Shown here one piece after another: positions 1 to 13,238 of a stretch of 53,857 nucleotides of DNA (positions within the stretch are counted from its first letter, which is position 1; every line of letters starts with the position of its first letter). Below the pieces are notes generated by a model. It saw only the letters and a program-made list of their open reading frames with translations. It did not search any database and was not told the DNA's origin. The position numbers and the translations under genes were made by a program. Origin of the DNA: Lindgomyces ingoldianus (lineage: Eukaryota; Ascomycota; Dothideomycetes; Pleosporales; Lindgomycetaceae). Location: positions 484,156 through 538,012 of the forward strand of contig NW_022985203.1 in the NCBI RefSeq assembly GCF_010093535.1. Direction: 5' to 3'.

Positions 1-225
1 GCTCCAGCATGCGTTGTGTAAAACATGTTTAAATTATAGTTAGTTGCGTCTGTTCCACCTCTCTAGCCACATCGGTGTGTCGGGGATTGGCATCAGCCAC
101 ATTGGTGTGTTGGGATTGGCATCAGCCGCATCAGTGTGTTTGTCAGATATGCGCACCTACTGTCAAGACAGGAGGAACGCTGGACGAAAGCTGCTACATA
201 GTACAAGCAATAAGCTCGAACAGTA

Positions 226-415
226 TGTTGCTGCAAATTGCAGCATGTTGCAGCATTTTGCAACAAATTGCAGCATGTTGCAGCAAATTGCAGCATTTTG
301 CAACATTTTGCAGCATGTTGCAGCATTTTGCAACAAATTGCAGCATTTTGCAACAAATTGCAGCATGTTGCAGCAAATTGCAGCATGTTGCAGTAAATTG
401 CAGCATGTTGCAAGC
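226..415. repeat. Decamer tandem array A
   Basis: A tandem array with a strict 10-bp period. Each unit is a two-base variable head (AA, TT or TG) followed by TTGCAGCA or TTGCAACA. About 17 consecutive units lie between 236 and 405, with a diverged unit at each end. The array gives open frames on both strands coding repeated Cys/Gln/Leu/Met-rich peptides. These follow from the repeat and are not evidence for a gene. The same decamer recurs in opposite orientation at 1081-1225. Confidence 0.9.
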
Positions 416-597
416 TGGTCGCGCATAGGGCTAGTGCGCGAGGGACTCGGACCGGAAAAACAAAAGCCGAGCAACACAAGCAGAGCAGAAAAAGAATCAA
501 ATAATTAATACAATCAATCATCATCCCATACATTATATCTAAACCCATTATTCATCTTAGAAAGCCTAGAAACAGTGTTTTAATCTAACAGTGTTAG

Positions 598-1003
598 AGA
601 TTAGCAGTTGCTTACACACCTAAGTTGCTTACTTTTGCTAAGACCACACCACAATAAACTTTATTATAGCCTATAACAACCTGCTCTAGCACTATAGAGT
701 AGAGTACAGCTTAGAATATTATTTAGATACTACTTCTACTTCTTGCTTACACGTTTACACGTTATGCCTAGTCTAATTGCACTGTCTGCAGCGCCTTTAG
801 GATTACTTACCTACTTTAGCTTACACTTGCTTCTTTACCTTCTTCCTGTCACTGCGCGCTTTAACCTCCTTTAGAGCTGTTAAGCGCAGGCCTTTCTAAA
901 TGTAGCTGCCTTATTAGCTGCTTAAAGCTTAGTAATTTTCTATTACGCTAACACTAGCTTATGTATAGTTATTACTGCCCTTTTTAAGACTTTTTTTCTA
1001 GAG
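598..1003 (-). mobile_element. Fot1/pogo-like element, 3'-end fragment
   Basis: This stretch matches, base by base with scattered transitions, the left part of the complete Fot1-like element at 10514-12378. It starts inside the terminal inverted repeat (GTTGCTTACACACCTAAG) and continues through the same internal sequence. It has an internal deletion near 895 relative to the full copy and breaks off around 1003. The outermost TIR bases and the transposase catalytic region are missing, so it is a truncated relic. It lies between the two decamer arrays. Confidence 0.7.
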
Positions 1004-1080
1004 ACATTACCCCTCTATAACCCTCTTTATACGTAGAGCTACTTGTAACACAACTAATATCTACTAGAGATTGCTGCCTG

Positions 1081-1225
1081 CTGCTGTAATCTACTATAGT
1101 TTACTGCAATTTGCTATAGTTTGCTGTAATTTACTGTAGTTTGCTGCAATTTGCTGTAGTTTGCTGCAATTTGCTGTAGTTTGCTGCAATTTGCTGTAAT
1201 TTACTATAATTTGCTGTAGTTTACT
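1081..1225. repeat. Decamer tandem array B (inverted relative to A)
   Basis: About 14 tandem 10-bp units of the form TGCTGYARTT or TACTRTARTT. TGCTGCAATT is the exact reverse complement of AATTGCAGCA, the unit of the array at 226-415. Many units carry C-to-T changes (TACTATAATT), as expected if this copy was hit by RIP while array A was not. Confidence 0.85.
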
Positions 1226-2289
1226 TTATGCATCTCTTAACACTAGTAGGCAATCTCTTACTAACACCTCTAGGCATTAGCCTATTATATTTAAATAGTA
1301 GTTAAAGAAGCTAAACTAGCAGTTGTGTAAGCAAAACAGCTTATTAAGGTATTACATGTACTACATTAATCTTTGCAGCGATAGAGAGGCAGAGGCAGAG
1401 GCAAAGGCAGTGCTAGAGCTCCCTAGCACTCTAAGAAATTCCTGCAGAGGCAATAAAATACACAAGCTAAGGCTCTACAACTAGAGCTTTAATGCTAAAA
1501 TAATTAAATTAAAGATATTAGGTAGCAGTATTAGGCATAGTGTGGTAGTATTAGGTGGTAAAAGGAACAGGTGCAACATGTAACAAGGTAGGCACAGTTA
1601 ACTATGTAGCCTTCTCTTACTTATAGAGGTTTAGGCTAGACTAGAGACAACTGCTAGTGCTAGTGCTAGCCCTAGCATTATCTATATATATATTATACTA
1701 TGCAAGAATACTTAGCTTAAGTATTCCTGTACGTACCTTTTAGTATAGTAGAGAAAGTTGCATAGTATTAGCTTAGCAGGCAGGGCGTCTACCTTATTAC
1801 ACAACGCTAGAGACTGCAAGGTGCAAAGGGGAGGATGTAAGAGGTATTAAGCAGGAAACACAGGTTATAGAAAGGGAATGCAGGATAGGGGGGTAACAAG
1901 AGAGAGTAAACCTTAGGGTTAGAGGCAGAGGTACAGAGGCCAAGGAGCCTATATACCCTGTGCTAAGCCCTTAGGGTACTTAGAGGTTAGATAGCTGTAA
2001 CATAACTATAATAAAGAAAGACTATTATAAGAGCAAGAACATGTTAAGAGCTAGAGCTAGCTATTATTTACATTTTTAGCTATATTAGTGTGTTAGTAAT
2101 TAGTTACATGCTATAGTTAAATGTTGTTATTATATATCTATTACCTGTCTAATACTACTTTGCTAAGCATTATGCTGTAACTATTCTTTAACCTAGACAA
2201 CCTACTTTAATGCGCTAACTATTACTGTTGCGTAAGAAGAGCACAGGGACCTTACGTCGCGCACATAGGCTTAGTGTCGCGCCTGTGTT
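1226..2289. other. AT-rich repeat debris with a candidate LTR
   Basis: No gene is visible here. A purine tract (AAAGGGGAGGA, about 1825-1835) is directly followed by TGTAAGAGG at 1836. This is the classic polypurine-tract/LTR junction of a plus-strand LTR retrotransposon. A TATA-like CCTATATACC near 1948 and an AATAAAG near 2010 would fit LTR promoter and polyadenylation signals. No second copy of this LTR was found in the window and its 3' edge is unclear, so the call is tentative. A short purine-rich simple repeat (GGCAGA-type) lies at about 1386-1412. Confidence 0.35.
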
Positions 2290-5200
2290 TTAGACAAGCA
2301 GCCTAAGACACTTAGCGCCTAAGCTCTCTATAAGCCTTTTATAGTTAATAGACTTGCTTCTTATTGCTCTCTAATTAGCAGTTGTGACAATTACTCTAAG
2401 CAAGCTTTGCTTTTACAGATCATTTATGAACTGTTGTAGTATTTTAATTATTATTTATAGTAGTTTAGGCGCTTTAATTAATTGCAAGTATCTATAGGCC
2501 TTATGCCTTTATAGGTTATTCTTATTACAAATGTTATATTCTTTAAGTACTTTAGTGCACAACTGCTTAATTTTTAGTACCTGTTATAGTATTACAGCCC
2601 TTAGCTTTTTCTAGAGGGTGCCTATTCTAGAGTGTCTAAATATTAGAGATTTATAGTATTTATAAATTAGGTTCTTCTATCCTTGCTTACTAGCTGTAAG
2701 TGTGCAGAGTTCTTTTATAAGTCTAGGTCTATTATAGATCTATTCTTTATTAGTTTCTTTAAAAAGTGTAAATTCTTTAGTTCCTTTCTTTTCTTTATTA
2801 AAGTAGTCTAGTCTTTAGCTAAGGGTGTTAGCCTACTAGTTTTGTGCTCTAGGTATGTGCTTAATAATATAGTTAAACTATGTAAGTTTTATTACTTATT
2901 TTATATGCATTAGTAACAGTTTTTTTACTATTAAGAACATAACTAAGTTTGTGTAGTTAGTTATAATGTTAAATAGTTTTACTATTCTATGTAGTTTTAT
3001 AGACTAAACTCTTACTGTGTTAAGTATAGCCTTTAGTTCTTTGTTAGGTATACTATAGCTAGCTTTAGGTCCTAAGAACTTAGCAGAGTAGTACGCAACT
3101 AGGTGCCACTTCCTGTCTTCCTGTTTTTAATACAACGCAGCTCCGCTAGCTTCTAGGGATGCGTCTGTGTGGATCTTAGTGTCTAGTTGTAGGTTGTATA
3201 TTCTTAGTACTAGTTTGTCTGTTATAGCTTGTTTTAAGGCTATAAATGCTTTATTTATTTATAAGGTCTAAATAAACTTTGCTATTATTTGCTTCTTAGT
3301 TATAGTGTTTATTAATAGTATAGTAATTTTTAAATAGTCTCTAATTATTTATCTTATGTAGCTTAATAGCCCTAGGAATCTCTTTACTTTCTTAACTATT
3401 ATAGGTTTTAGCTACTTAAGTACTTTTTATACTTTAGCTAAATTAATCTTTATTTCTTCTTTATTAATTATAAATTCTAAGTATTCTGTCTTAGTGACAT
3501 AGAATTTGCATTTAGAGAGTTATAGGTAGAGTCTGTACTTTCTAAGCTGTTCTAGAACTTTTTATACCTTCTGTACGTAGTCTTCTAGGGTATCTTTTAA
3601 ATAGATAAGGACGTTATCTAAATACACTAAAGTAAAGACATTAAGATATAGGTTAAGAGCTATATTAATAATTTATTAGAATGTTACTAGGGCATTTATT
3701 AGGCTAAACAGCATTACTAATAGTTTATAAAGTCTTTATAGGGTTCTAAACACTGTAAGCTATTTATCTTTTTTTTTTATCCTTATTTTATTAAATCTGT
3801 TTTGTATGTTAAACTTTATAAAGTACTAGGTTCCTTTTAATTAATTTATAATGTCTTATATAATTAGTAGAGGAAACTAGTCTTAGACTATATTATTATT
3901 TAGAGTTTTATAGTCTTAACAGACTTAGATTTTTTTTTTCTTTTTTATAAAAACTACTGCTAAAGCTACTAGGCTATAGCTTTCTTAGATGTGGCCTTAT
4001 GCTAGCATCCTATTAATGTATTCTTGTAAGGCCTTTTTCTATGCTTTAGTTAGGGGGCAAAGCCTATGCGTTTTTAGGTTGTAATTTTTTATTAAGTTAA
4101 TAGCATAATTTTAGGGCTAGTGTAGTAGTAGTTCTCTAGGGTCCTCTAGAGTTTTAAACATATCCTTATAGTCTTTGTATTTAGGTAAGATGCAACTTTT
4201 TTCTTAGATTTAGATAACACTAATCTATTTTACATTTTTATCTTTTTTAATTTTTTTATAAGAGACTTTTTTAAGCTTTTTTTTTATTATTTTTATTACT
4301 TAGGCTTTTAGCTTCTAGTAAGGGAATTTCTAGAGTTTCCTCTTTTTAGAGTAGTAACTGCTACTCTGTTTTGCTTGTTTATAGACTAGGCATCTATTGT
4401 TATGGCATGCTGACTAGGTTATGTGTGCATAGTTGTTAGGAGTTTCTATAGTTATAGTTTTCTAGTTAATTGCAGAGTTATGTGTTCTAAGCTAGTTATA
4501 GCCTAGGATTACATTATATTTGCCTTTTAGCTTAAGTATGTTTATAGACTTCTAATCTTTTATATTAAAGGTTTTAAAGTTTTTTTTATAAGTTTCTAGG
4601 TTAATCTATTCTCTGCTATACTTAATTAATAATGTGTTAGTAAGGGTTACCTTAAATAGGTTTTTTTTTATGCAGAATAGTATACTTTATTTATCTACCT
4701 AATCCTTATTTATTGCAGTGAAGGTACATCTGCTGTCTACTAGGGCTAGCCTAGGCCATCCTTTGTATGTGAAGGTGGTTGTTAGGCTGTGTTCTGCCCC
4801 TTGTTCTACTATAATTACTGCTAATATGTTATGTTTAACTTTTTTATTAAAAAGGGGATAAAAGTTAATGTCTTATAAGTTATTATTAAATTTATTTTTT
4901 CTTTTTTTATAGATTTAATGTTCTTAGTTATAGCAGTTAGCTGCTTTACATTTATAATCTTTAACTAAGTAATGTGTTGTTAGATAGTTTTCTTTTCTTA
5001 CTACTTTTTACTAAAAGTAGTAGAACTTGTAGTTGTCTTATTCTTTACACGCTGCCTATTCTTCCTGCTTGTGTAGGGAAGCTGTTTAGCAGGTGTAATA
5101 ATTTATAGTTTTATAGGCTAAGGCTGTTTCTTACTATAGGCATCTATTATAGTTCTTCTTTTATGTAGGCTACTAGCCTGTTCTATGCTTATTGTTCTAA

Positions 5201-7303
5201 TGCTTAATGCAATACTGTTGCGTGCATTAGTACTAGAGGTATAGACAATTATTAGGCTTGTGTAATGTGTTAAGGGGACTTTCTTAGGTCTACTGTAGGT
5301 ATTCCTTTGTTTGTACTAGCTGTACAGGGTGATTTTTCTATTAGCAACTGTTAGTGCTATAGGTGCTGCTTCTGCAAAGAACACATTGTCTGTAGTTCTG
5401 TTGTATTACAAGAGCTTTTCTAGAGATTGCTAGGCTTAGGAGTAGTGTCTTAGGTTTCTTAGGCGCTAGTTATAGTACTTTAAACTTAGCAGGTTTACTT
5501 AGCTATTCTAGCTTTTAATCTCTAATCTTAGTAAAGAATTACTATTACTTTTTTTTATTTATAATGTTATATTTAACTTTAGCTATTCTTTGTATAATGT
5601 TAAACATTAAGTAGTTGTTGCTAATGTTTATTTAATAAAGTAAGACTATATAATTGCTTAGGTAGTTATGTTATAACCTGCACTTCTAGCACTTGCATCT
5701 TTAAAACTGTTAGAAAAGCTCTTTTGCTAAAGTGCTAGAGGTCTAGTCTTAAAGAGGGAACTGTTTTTCTTTTTTATAAACATTTATAATGTATTCTTAA
5801 ATTTAAGCCTCTTCTTTGTATTTTTTAAGGATTATAAGGTTCTGTAACACTATATTAAGGCTACTAAAATTTTAAATAACTACTTTTTAGTACACTTTAG
5901 AATAGTTATTTAAAGAATAGTTACTTTTACATTACTAGCAGAGTTTATTATTTAATCTTTTTAATATTTCTTTATTTATAAGGCTGTATTTAGCAGTAAT
6001 AGCTTTTATTGTTGCAGTAGTATTTTTATTCTCCCCCTTCTAGAAGTCTAGGTAGTTTTAGCAGAAATGTCCTACTTTTCTATAGTTTAGGCAGGCCTTG
6101 TCCTCTAACTACTTTTATTGTTTCTTTGTTAAAGGCAGCCTATTACGTCTTAGAACTTAGTTTTTTTTTAAAAGAAGGCTTTATGTATACTTTATATAAC
6201 TAAGGTCTATTAGCTTTTTATTATATTATAAAAGCTTTTTTTTTTAGGGACAAATTCTAGCTTCTAGAAAGTTTCTTTTAATTTCTTTTCTTTTTTACAT
6301 TCCTTATAATAATTATTATAAGTTGTTGCTTTCTTAATGTAGTCTTTAAAAGTAGTTAGCTAGTCTATGTGCATAAACTTATCTTTTACTTTGTTATTTA
6401 GTCTGTTATAAAACATGCAGCATAGGGCTTTCTAGTTGTTCTATCTACATATGGCTATTTGCTCCCTAAAGCGTGCTGCATAGTTTTAGACTAGTCTGCT
6501 GCCCTATTTTATGTTGTCTAGTCTGTTAGCTGCAATCCTTTTTTTGTCTAAGGTCTTATAGATAGCTAATAGGGCTGCCTTAAAACTTTTAACGCTACTA
6601 AATACTTTCTTAGTTTTAGAGTTAAGTAGTGCGCTATTAGCTCTAAAATCTATTTAATTATTAGCATAAGGTTAGAACTAGATTATAGGGGGGCCTTCTA
6701 AGTGTAATCCTATCTAGAAGATTATTTCTATGTTAGTCTAAAATGCTTCTTTATTATATTACATATAAAGGTGGCATTTAGTAAAAAATAGTTAAAGGTC
6801 TTTTAATAATCTTTTAAAAGGCTTTAAAAAGGCTAGTCTTAAAGCCTTTTTAGCTGCAACACTTACTTTATCTATTAAGATATTTTAAACTTTTGCTAGT
6901 TCTACTTATAGTTTGTGTATCTAATAGGCTTAGGTAGTAGCCTTATAGAGGTTAATAAGAGGTAGGGGGCTTTATAAGTTTATAGTTTTTTAGTAAAAGT
7001 TAGTAATTTTTTACTTAAGCTTTCTAAGCTTACTAACTTTATTACTAATCTGCTAAAGTTTTTTAATATTGTTCTAGATTAAGTTAATCTATTCTGCTAG
7101 AACAGCTTTGCTCTAGGTTAGAACTTCTATAGATCCTAATAGCGCAGCATAGGCTATGTTAGAATTTAAGTTATGTTATAAAGTTACTATACTTTTTAAA
7201 AAAGGTAGTGTTTAATGTTATAATCTTTACTTTAGGAAGCACTTAGGTCTAGGGATATTCCTAGGGGGGAAGTAGGACAGGTGGTAGGGGCCAACCAGTA
7301 GGG
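2290..7303 (-). mobile_element. Ty3/Gypsy retrotransposon relic, minus strand, RIP-degraded
   Basis: Read on the minus strand from the LTR at 7304-7799, the gag-pol order is recognisable through many stop codons. A degenerate CCHC zinc knuckle (KVGHFC core) lies near 6055-6100. A reverse transcriptase region holds YLDNVLIYLKD near 3590-3625, corresponding to the family YLDD(I/V)LIYS box. An RNase H start (HTDAS...SGAAL) lies near 3130-3180. The integrase zinc-finger and pre-core region (ICNKNNL..HKAY) lies near 2480-2560. The integrase core breaks off around 2290 and no 3' LTR follows, so the element is 3'-truncated. The stop codons are mostly TAA/TAG at former Gln and Trp positions, as RIP predicts. 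It is non-functional. Confidence 0.8.
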
Positions 7304-7799
7304 TGTACAGTCCTACGTACAGGCTATTAGGCTAATAGAGGAGGATAGAGAGACTAGATTGTGGTTTGCCCTTAATACAGCAGTAGGGAGGCTAGGTTAA
7401 ACAGTCCTTTTAGACAAAGTTAGAGGTATATATAGTGCAAGATATATAAATAGTATTATAGCTTTTTAGAAAGCTAAATGCTACTTAGTCTATATAAAGA
7501 ATAAACTAAACATTAAACACACCTTTTAAAGGTTGTTTAATGTTAGGACTATATACATGTGCTGGGGCGCTAAGAGGAGTTAGCAGGAGCTTAGGGGAGC
7601 CTACTAAGAGGGGCTCCTATGAGCTCCCTCTAGCTCCCTGGGCTCGTCTTCCTATTAGACGACGCATTCCTCCATGACCTCGGGCAGCCGTGCTGCCTCC
7701 GTGTCCTCCGACTGGTCTCTAAGCGAGCCCTGCCCCGACCTGGCTAGATTGTGGAGCACTGCTGGTGGAGTTACGCTGGTCCAACCGTAGACTGTAACA
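7304..7799 (-). repeat. 5' LTR of the minus-strand Gypsy element
   Basis: On the minus strand the repeat begins TGTTACAG (7799) and ends CTGTACA (7304), giving short inverted termini. It lies just upstream of the minus-strand gag-pol relic. A related copy in the opposite orientation is at 17177-17681. The part at 7555-7799 is GC-rich and apparently spared by RIP, while 7304-7555 is AT-shifted. A TATA-like TATATA motif near 7490 lies in the conserved block shared by the copies. The sequence just inside the LTR (7270-7303) is in the primer-binding-site position, but I could not assign the tRNA. Confidence 0.75.
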
Positions 7800-8639
7800 C
7801 TAGTTAGCTACCTTTTTTTAGCTAAAGTTTAATCCTAACTAGCTTTATTTTTAATATTATTAGCCTTATTATGCTTTTTAAAGACGCAATAGGTTATATT
7901 AGCAGCTTTAGTAGCATTAACATAATAATATTGCTTAGCTTTAGTAACATAGACACTTTTAACACTATATTTCTTCTATTATTCTAGTTAGCGCTAGAAT
8001 AGTTAAAAATAGCGCACACTTATCTTTTTAGATAAAGTTATTATAGCTTTATTCTTATTAAATGTAAAGATAGAATGGTAGGTAGCATAGATAGCACTAA
8101 GAGCAAGCTTTTAGAGAAAGATAGAAGTGTATTGTAAGAGAGACAAATTGCTGCTAAGCCTTACTTGTTAGGATTTATGCTTATATACAAAGCACAGGTC
8201 ATGTAACCTCTAAACAGGTTAGGGGAGGCTATACTAGCCTGTTCTAGGACATCTAGCCTTACATTATCCCCTCTTATAGTAGTCCTATAACTTAGAGGAT
8301 AGAATAAATAATAATAGGCCTAAGTAGCATAGTAAGCGCTAAAGTTAGTTAAGTAACTACACTATTTACTACCTGTCTTATACAAAGTCCTTACTAAAGT
8401 AAGCTTTAAAATTAATATAGTAAAAGCTACTACCTTTATAATATACACTTAATAAAAGAACACTATACTTAGCTATATTAGTGTTTATAAAGTAGATAAG
8501 CTTATTTAAAATTATAAAAATAAAAAAGCTTTATTAGTTAATTAAAAAAAAGCTGCTTTTACTAGGCTATGCTAGTATAATACTAGCTTATTTTTTAAAA
8601 AAAGATTTAGATAAGCTGCTACTACACTATAATAGTGTT
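7800..8639. other. AT-rich stretch, possible gag region of the next element
   Basis: No gene can be read. It probably belongs to the degraded 5' part (gag/protease) of the plus-strand Gypsy relic that follows, because the recognisable reverse transcriptase starts only near 8650. I saw no matching 5' LTR for the 3' LTR at 13820-14044. Confidence 0.4.
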
Positions 8640-10513
8640 AACTACTATATTAAGCTAACTACTAAGAACATGCTAATATTAAGCTTACTATATAGTATAT
8701 TACTTAAGTAGCTAGAGCTTATAAGGTTCTACTTTAATAACTACCTTTAGTAAAGTGTTATTACTTATAGTAACATATTATACACCTTACTTATCTTATT
8801 TACTAAGAAGCTTAAAAGAGCGTAGTGTTTCTATATTAACTACTATAAGCTTAATATAATTATAAAAAAACACTTACTTTATTCTACTAATCTAGAAAAC
8901 TTTAACTTACTTTACTTATACTAAAGTATTTACTAAGCTTAATATTTAATAAGCTTTTTATTATATTTACTTAAATAAAAAAGCTAAGAATTTAACTACT
9001 TTCTGCATACGCTATAGTAACTATAAGTACTATGTACTGCTATTTAGTCTTTATAACAGCCCTACAACCTTCTAGCGCTATATTAATAAGGTGCTGCATA
9101 GCCTACTTAATAACTTCTATATAGCATATTTAGATAATATTCTTATCTATTTAAAAGACCTACTAAAGTATAAGAAGCACATTACGCAAGTGCTTAAGCA
9201 ACTTTATAAGGCTAGCCTATAAGTAAACATTAAGAAAAGTAAGTTTACTATAACTAAGATAAAGTTTCTAGGCCTAATTATTAGCATAAAGGGTATATAA
9301 AAAGACTTTAAGAAGGTTACTACTATACATAACTAGCTAGTCCTAATGTTAGTTAAGAGCCTATAGTTCTTCTTAAGCTTCTATAACTTTTATTAAGCCT
9401 TTTTTAAAAACTATAGGCGCATTATTTAGCTGCTTACTAAGCTGTTTAAAAAAAGTATATAGTGCACCTTTAGTAAGTGTAAGCTAGCAGCTTTTTAGTA
9501 AGCTAAAAATCTTATATTATCTAATAATGTCCTAGCTTACTACTTACTCTACTGCTAGACGTGTATAAAAATAGATGTAAGTAATAAAGTTATTACTAGT
9601 GTACTCTTATAGCTACAGGACAACAGCCTCTAGCAACTAGTAGTGTTCTACTTAAAGACTATAAGCAAACTATAGATAAACTATAATATATATAATAAAA
9701 AATGCTTATAGTTATCTATAGCCTTAAAAAGTAAAAATTATAGCTTATTAGCTTTTAAACACTTTAGCTATTTAGCACCCTTACTAACTATTAAGCGCTT
9801 AAGTACTTCTTAACTAAGTAAGAACTTACTTTAAAGTAAATACACTAGGCTATAATAGTAGCTAATTTTAATATAACTCTTTTCTACTACTTTAAAACTA
9901 CTAATATAGTAGCTAACACGCTATTGCGTAAGCAAGAAAAGCTAAAAACTTTATAAAAAATAATGTAGCTTAATATTAGCATAGTTTAGGCTACTAATAA
10001 CTACCTAGCTTTGCTTACTACATAGAGCTTATAGAGTAGTATGCTTAAAGTTGCATCTTTAGACACTTTTATAAGCTTTTTACTTATTAATAATTTATAT
10101 ATAGTTATTAATTATATTCTTAAAGCTAACTAAAGCTATAGTAGTATATAGGCTTTATAAGAGAAAGCATTAGCTAGTAGCGCTACTTAGTAGCTAAATA
10201 AGCAAAGGCTACTTTTATACTAAGGCTAACTAGTTGTCCCTGCTGTTTATTTCCTCTACACATACCTAATCTAAGCTGTCTACACAGCGCAGACTACTAC
10301 GCACTTAGGTAAAAAAAAGATAACTAAACTACTTTAAAACTATTACTATTAGCTAGGTATAAAGAAAAAATATTAATACTTATATTACTACTTATAAGGC
10401 TTACTAATAAAGCTATATTTTTTAAGATTAAACTTTAGAACTACTTAAGTTACTACTTATACTTAATTAAGTATAGTAAGACATTTTAATAAATTTTAAG
10501 TTATTTTTACTTA

Positions 10514-12378
10514 ACGTACTTTATAGGCGAGTTGCTCACACACCTGAGTCGCTTACTTTTGCTAAGACCCTACCCTAACAAACTCTATTATAGCCTATAA
10601 CAACCTGCTCTAGCACTATATAGTACAGTACAGCCTAGAATATTATTTAGATACTACTTCTGCTTTTTACTTACACATTTGCGTATTATGCCTAGTCTAA
10701 TTGCACTGTCTGCAGCGCCTTTAGAATAGCTTACTTACTTTAGCTTACACCTGCTTCTTTACTTTCTTCTTATTACTATGCGCTTTAAACTTCTTTAAAG
10801 CTATTAAGTGTAGGCTTTTTAAAATTACTAAAGTTTTTTTTTGCCTTAATCTGCTTTTTTTTATATAATTTATATTATGTAGTAGCCTTATTAGCTGCTT
10901 AAAGCTTAGTAATTTTTTATTACACTAACACTAGCTTATATGTAATTATTACTGCCCTTTTTAAAACCTTTTTAAACACTTTAACTATAAAAGTTAGTAA
11001 ACTATTTATATGCTTTTAAATTTTTATCTTTATAAGTATTAATTATAACCTAAGTTCTAAAGTATTACTTAGGGTTTATAACTACTAAAGCTTATTATAT
11101 ATAAGTAGTAGTAGTAATAGAGTGCGCAACTTTATATTAAGGCCTATTATAACTTATTATAGGTTAAAAGAAACTAATCTAGCGCTTTAAAACTCTTTTT
11201 AAATATTACTAAAAGTAATTATAGTATTATAAGCTACTTTAAAGCATAGCAGAAACTTTATTTTTATAATATAAGTAATTTAGTTATGTATAAAGTTTTT
11301 AGCTTAGCACTTATATACTTTTTTTTTAAAAAGTAAAACAACCTACATTAAGTAGCTATAAAAAGTGTAATAAGTAAAAAAGTATATAAATAGTAATAAT
11401 TTTATTATCTTTATAGTATTACTAAAAATAAAGTAAGTTATAGCTTTTATAGCTATTAATAACTAGTAAATAGTAGCTACTAATAGTACACTTTTTTATA
11501 TGCATGTTAAAGTGCTTTAACTAGTCTAGACTAAGCTAATTAGTAGTCTAGCTACGCTTAAAAATTATAATAACTTAATTCTAAAGTAAATTTTTTTTAT
11601 ACTAGTTTAAAAAGTAGTTGCTACTCTAAAAAATAATAAAAAGTAGAATAGCCTACTTTTTAGTATTAATGCCCTAGATAGCTGTTGTCTACTCCTAGTT
11701 ACCTAGCTAGACTACTTTTAGCTGTTCTTATCTCTTTAAACTTATAACAACTACTCTAGTAGATATTTAGCCTATTATAAACTTTATCTTATTAAAGTTA
11801 TATGTGTTGTTATTTTAGATACTATACTTAGCTTTAATATTCTTTATAAGGTTAAACTAGCCTTAAATTACTATAAGATTTTTATAAAAAGCTTTTTTAT
11901 AGTTATACTTACACTTAAACTTTACTTTAAGCTTTAAGTAACACTTAATAAACATATTAAGCTAGTTTATGCTAATATAGCTTATATTATGCTTAGTGTG
12001 TAAAGAATTAGCTATATTAGCTACAGCTACTAGCTAGGGGGGAAATTCTTATGCATCTAGCTTAAGTATGTGCTAAATAATTACTTACTTTTTATTATTA
12101 TCTAGCTTTTATAAGTTAGCTATATAATTAGCTTAAGAAGGTTATTTAGCGCGTTAGTTACTTATTATTTTTTAAAAGACTTTATAAATAGCTGTAGTAT
12201 GTTAGTTAAAAAGTGTTATGTTTTATTTAAAAGCCTAAAGTGTAAGCTACATCTAACATTCTTTTAACATGTTTAAGTAGTGTTGTTAGAAATGCATTAG
12301 TGTAAAAAAAGTAGTGTAGTAGGGTCTTAGTAAAAGTAAGCAACTTAGGTGTGTAAGCAACTTGCCTATAAAGTACGT
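10514..12378 (-). mobile_element. Complete Fot1/pogo-like Tc1-mariner element, copy A (RIP-killed)
   Basis: A 1,865-bp unit with long inverted termini. The left end is ACGTACTTTATAGGCGAG, and the right end is its near complement ending CCTATAAAGTACGT. The TIR similarity runs about 60 bp, and a TA dinucleotide flanks both ends (10512-10513 and 12379-12380), as in Tc1/mariner. The size matches Fot1-type elements. Minus-strand translation near 11640-11810 reads YNFNKIKFIIG, then TRVVVIS and TTAI.GIN, which align with the conserved DDE block of Fot1/pogo transposases (family YNFDETGF..G). Catalytic Asp has become Asn and Glu has become Lys by G-to-A changes, and TAG/TAA replace Trp/Gln. It interrupts the integrase of the plus-strand Gypsy relic. 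Confidence 0.9.
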
Positions 12379-13238
12379 TAATAAGAAAAAGTATAATTAC
12401 GCTTTTATTATAGTAAACTGCCTAAGTAAGCGCTGCTTTTTACTGCTCTACTATAAAACTACTATAGCTAAGCAAGCTGCTAATATGTACTACTGCTATA
12501 TCTAGTGTGTTTTTAGCCTTTTATAATTTATTATTTTTAATTAAAGCTTTTAGTTTATCTTAGCATTTATAAATAAGCTATACTAACTTATAAGAATTAA
12601 GTAAAAGCTTTTAATAGCCTACTACTTTTAAATAGATAGTAATATAGAGATTATAAACTAGTACTTTAACTAGCGCCTATAACCTTTTATTAACTACTAT
12701 TAAGATAATTAGTTAGACCTACTACTATGTATAAACTAGGCTTAGGCTATTCTTCTGCACAAGACTACTAGCCTATTACTATTTAAGATTAAGTTTAGCT
12801 ACAAACCTGTCTACTACTAGAACTAAAAAAAGTGTACATAAAAGTCTTCTACTATTTATAAGCATATGTCCTATAAAAAAGCATAGAGCTATATAAAAGC
12901 CTAACATAACGCTATAAAGTAAGTAATAAAGATAGCTTAAAAAAGTATTACTTAAGCGTAGCAGTAGTAAGTGTAGTAGGTAAATAAAAAGTGCTATAAG
13001 CTTAATTTTATAGTAAGAGACTAAGTCTATGTTACACTTAAGGGCTTTATAACTAGCTAACCTAGCTTAAAGCTTAACTAGCAGATGTATAGCCCTTACT
13101 TTATTATTAAGATAAGGGGTTACTTTTATTACCTTAAGCTACTGCTGTACATGCGCACGCACAACATCTTCTACGCTAACTGCCTACAGAAAGCTGCATT
13201 AGACTTACTACTAGGCTAAATTAAGCCTAAAAAGAAAC

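Noticed and set aside
226..415. CRISPR-like appearance of the decamer array
   Set aside because: The unit is 10 bp with no spacers, in a eukaryotic genome. It is a tandem minisatellite.
44..548. Five overlapping open frames on both strands with Cys/Gln/Leu repeats
   Set aside because: They are created by the 10-bp repeat, which stays open in several frames. No start context, promoter or non-repeat domain supports a gene.
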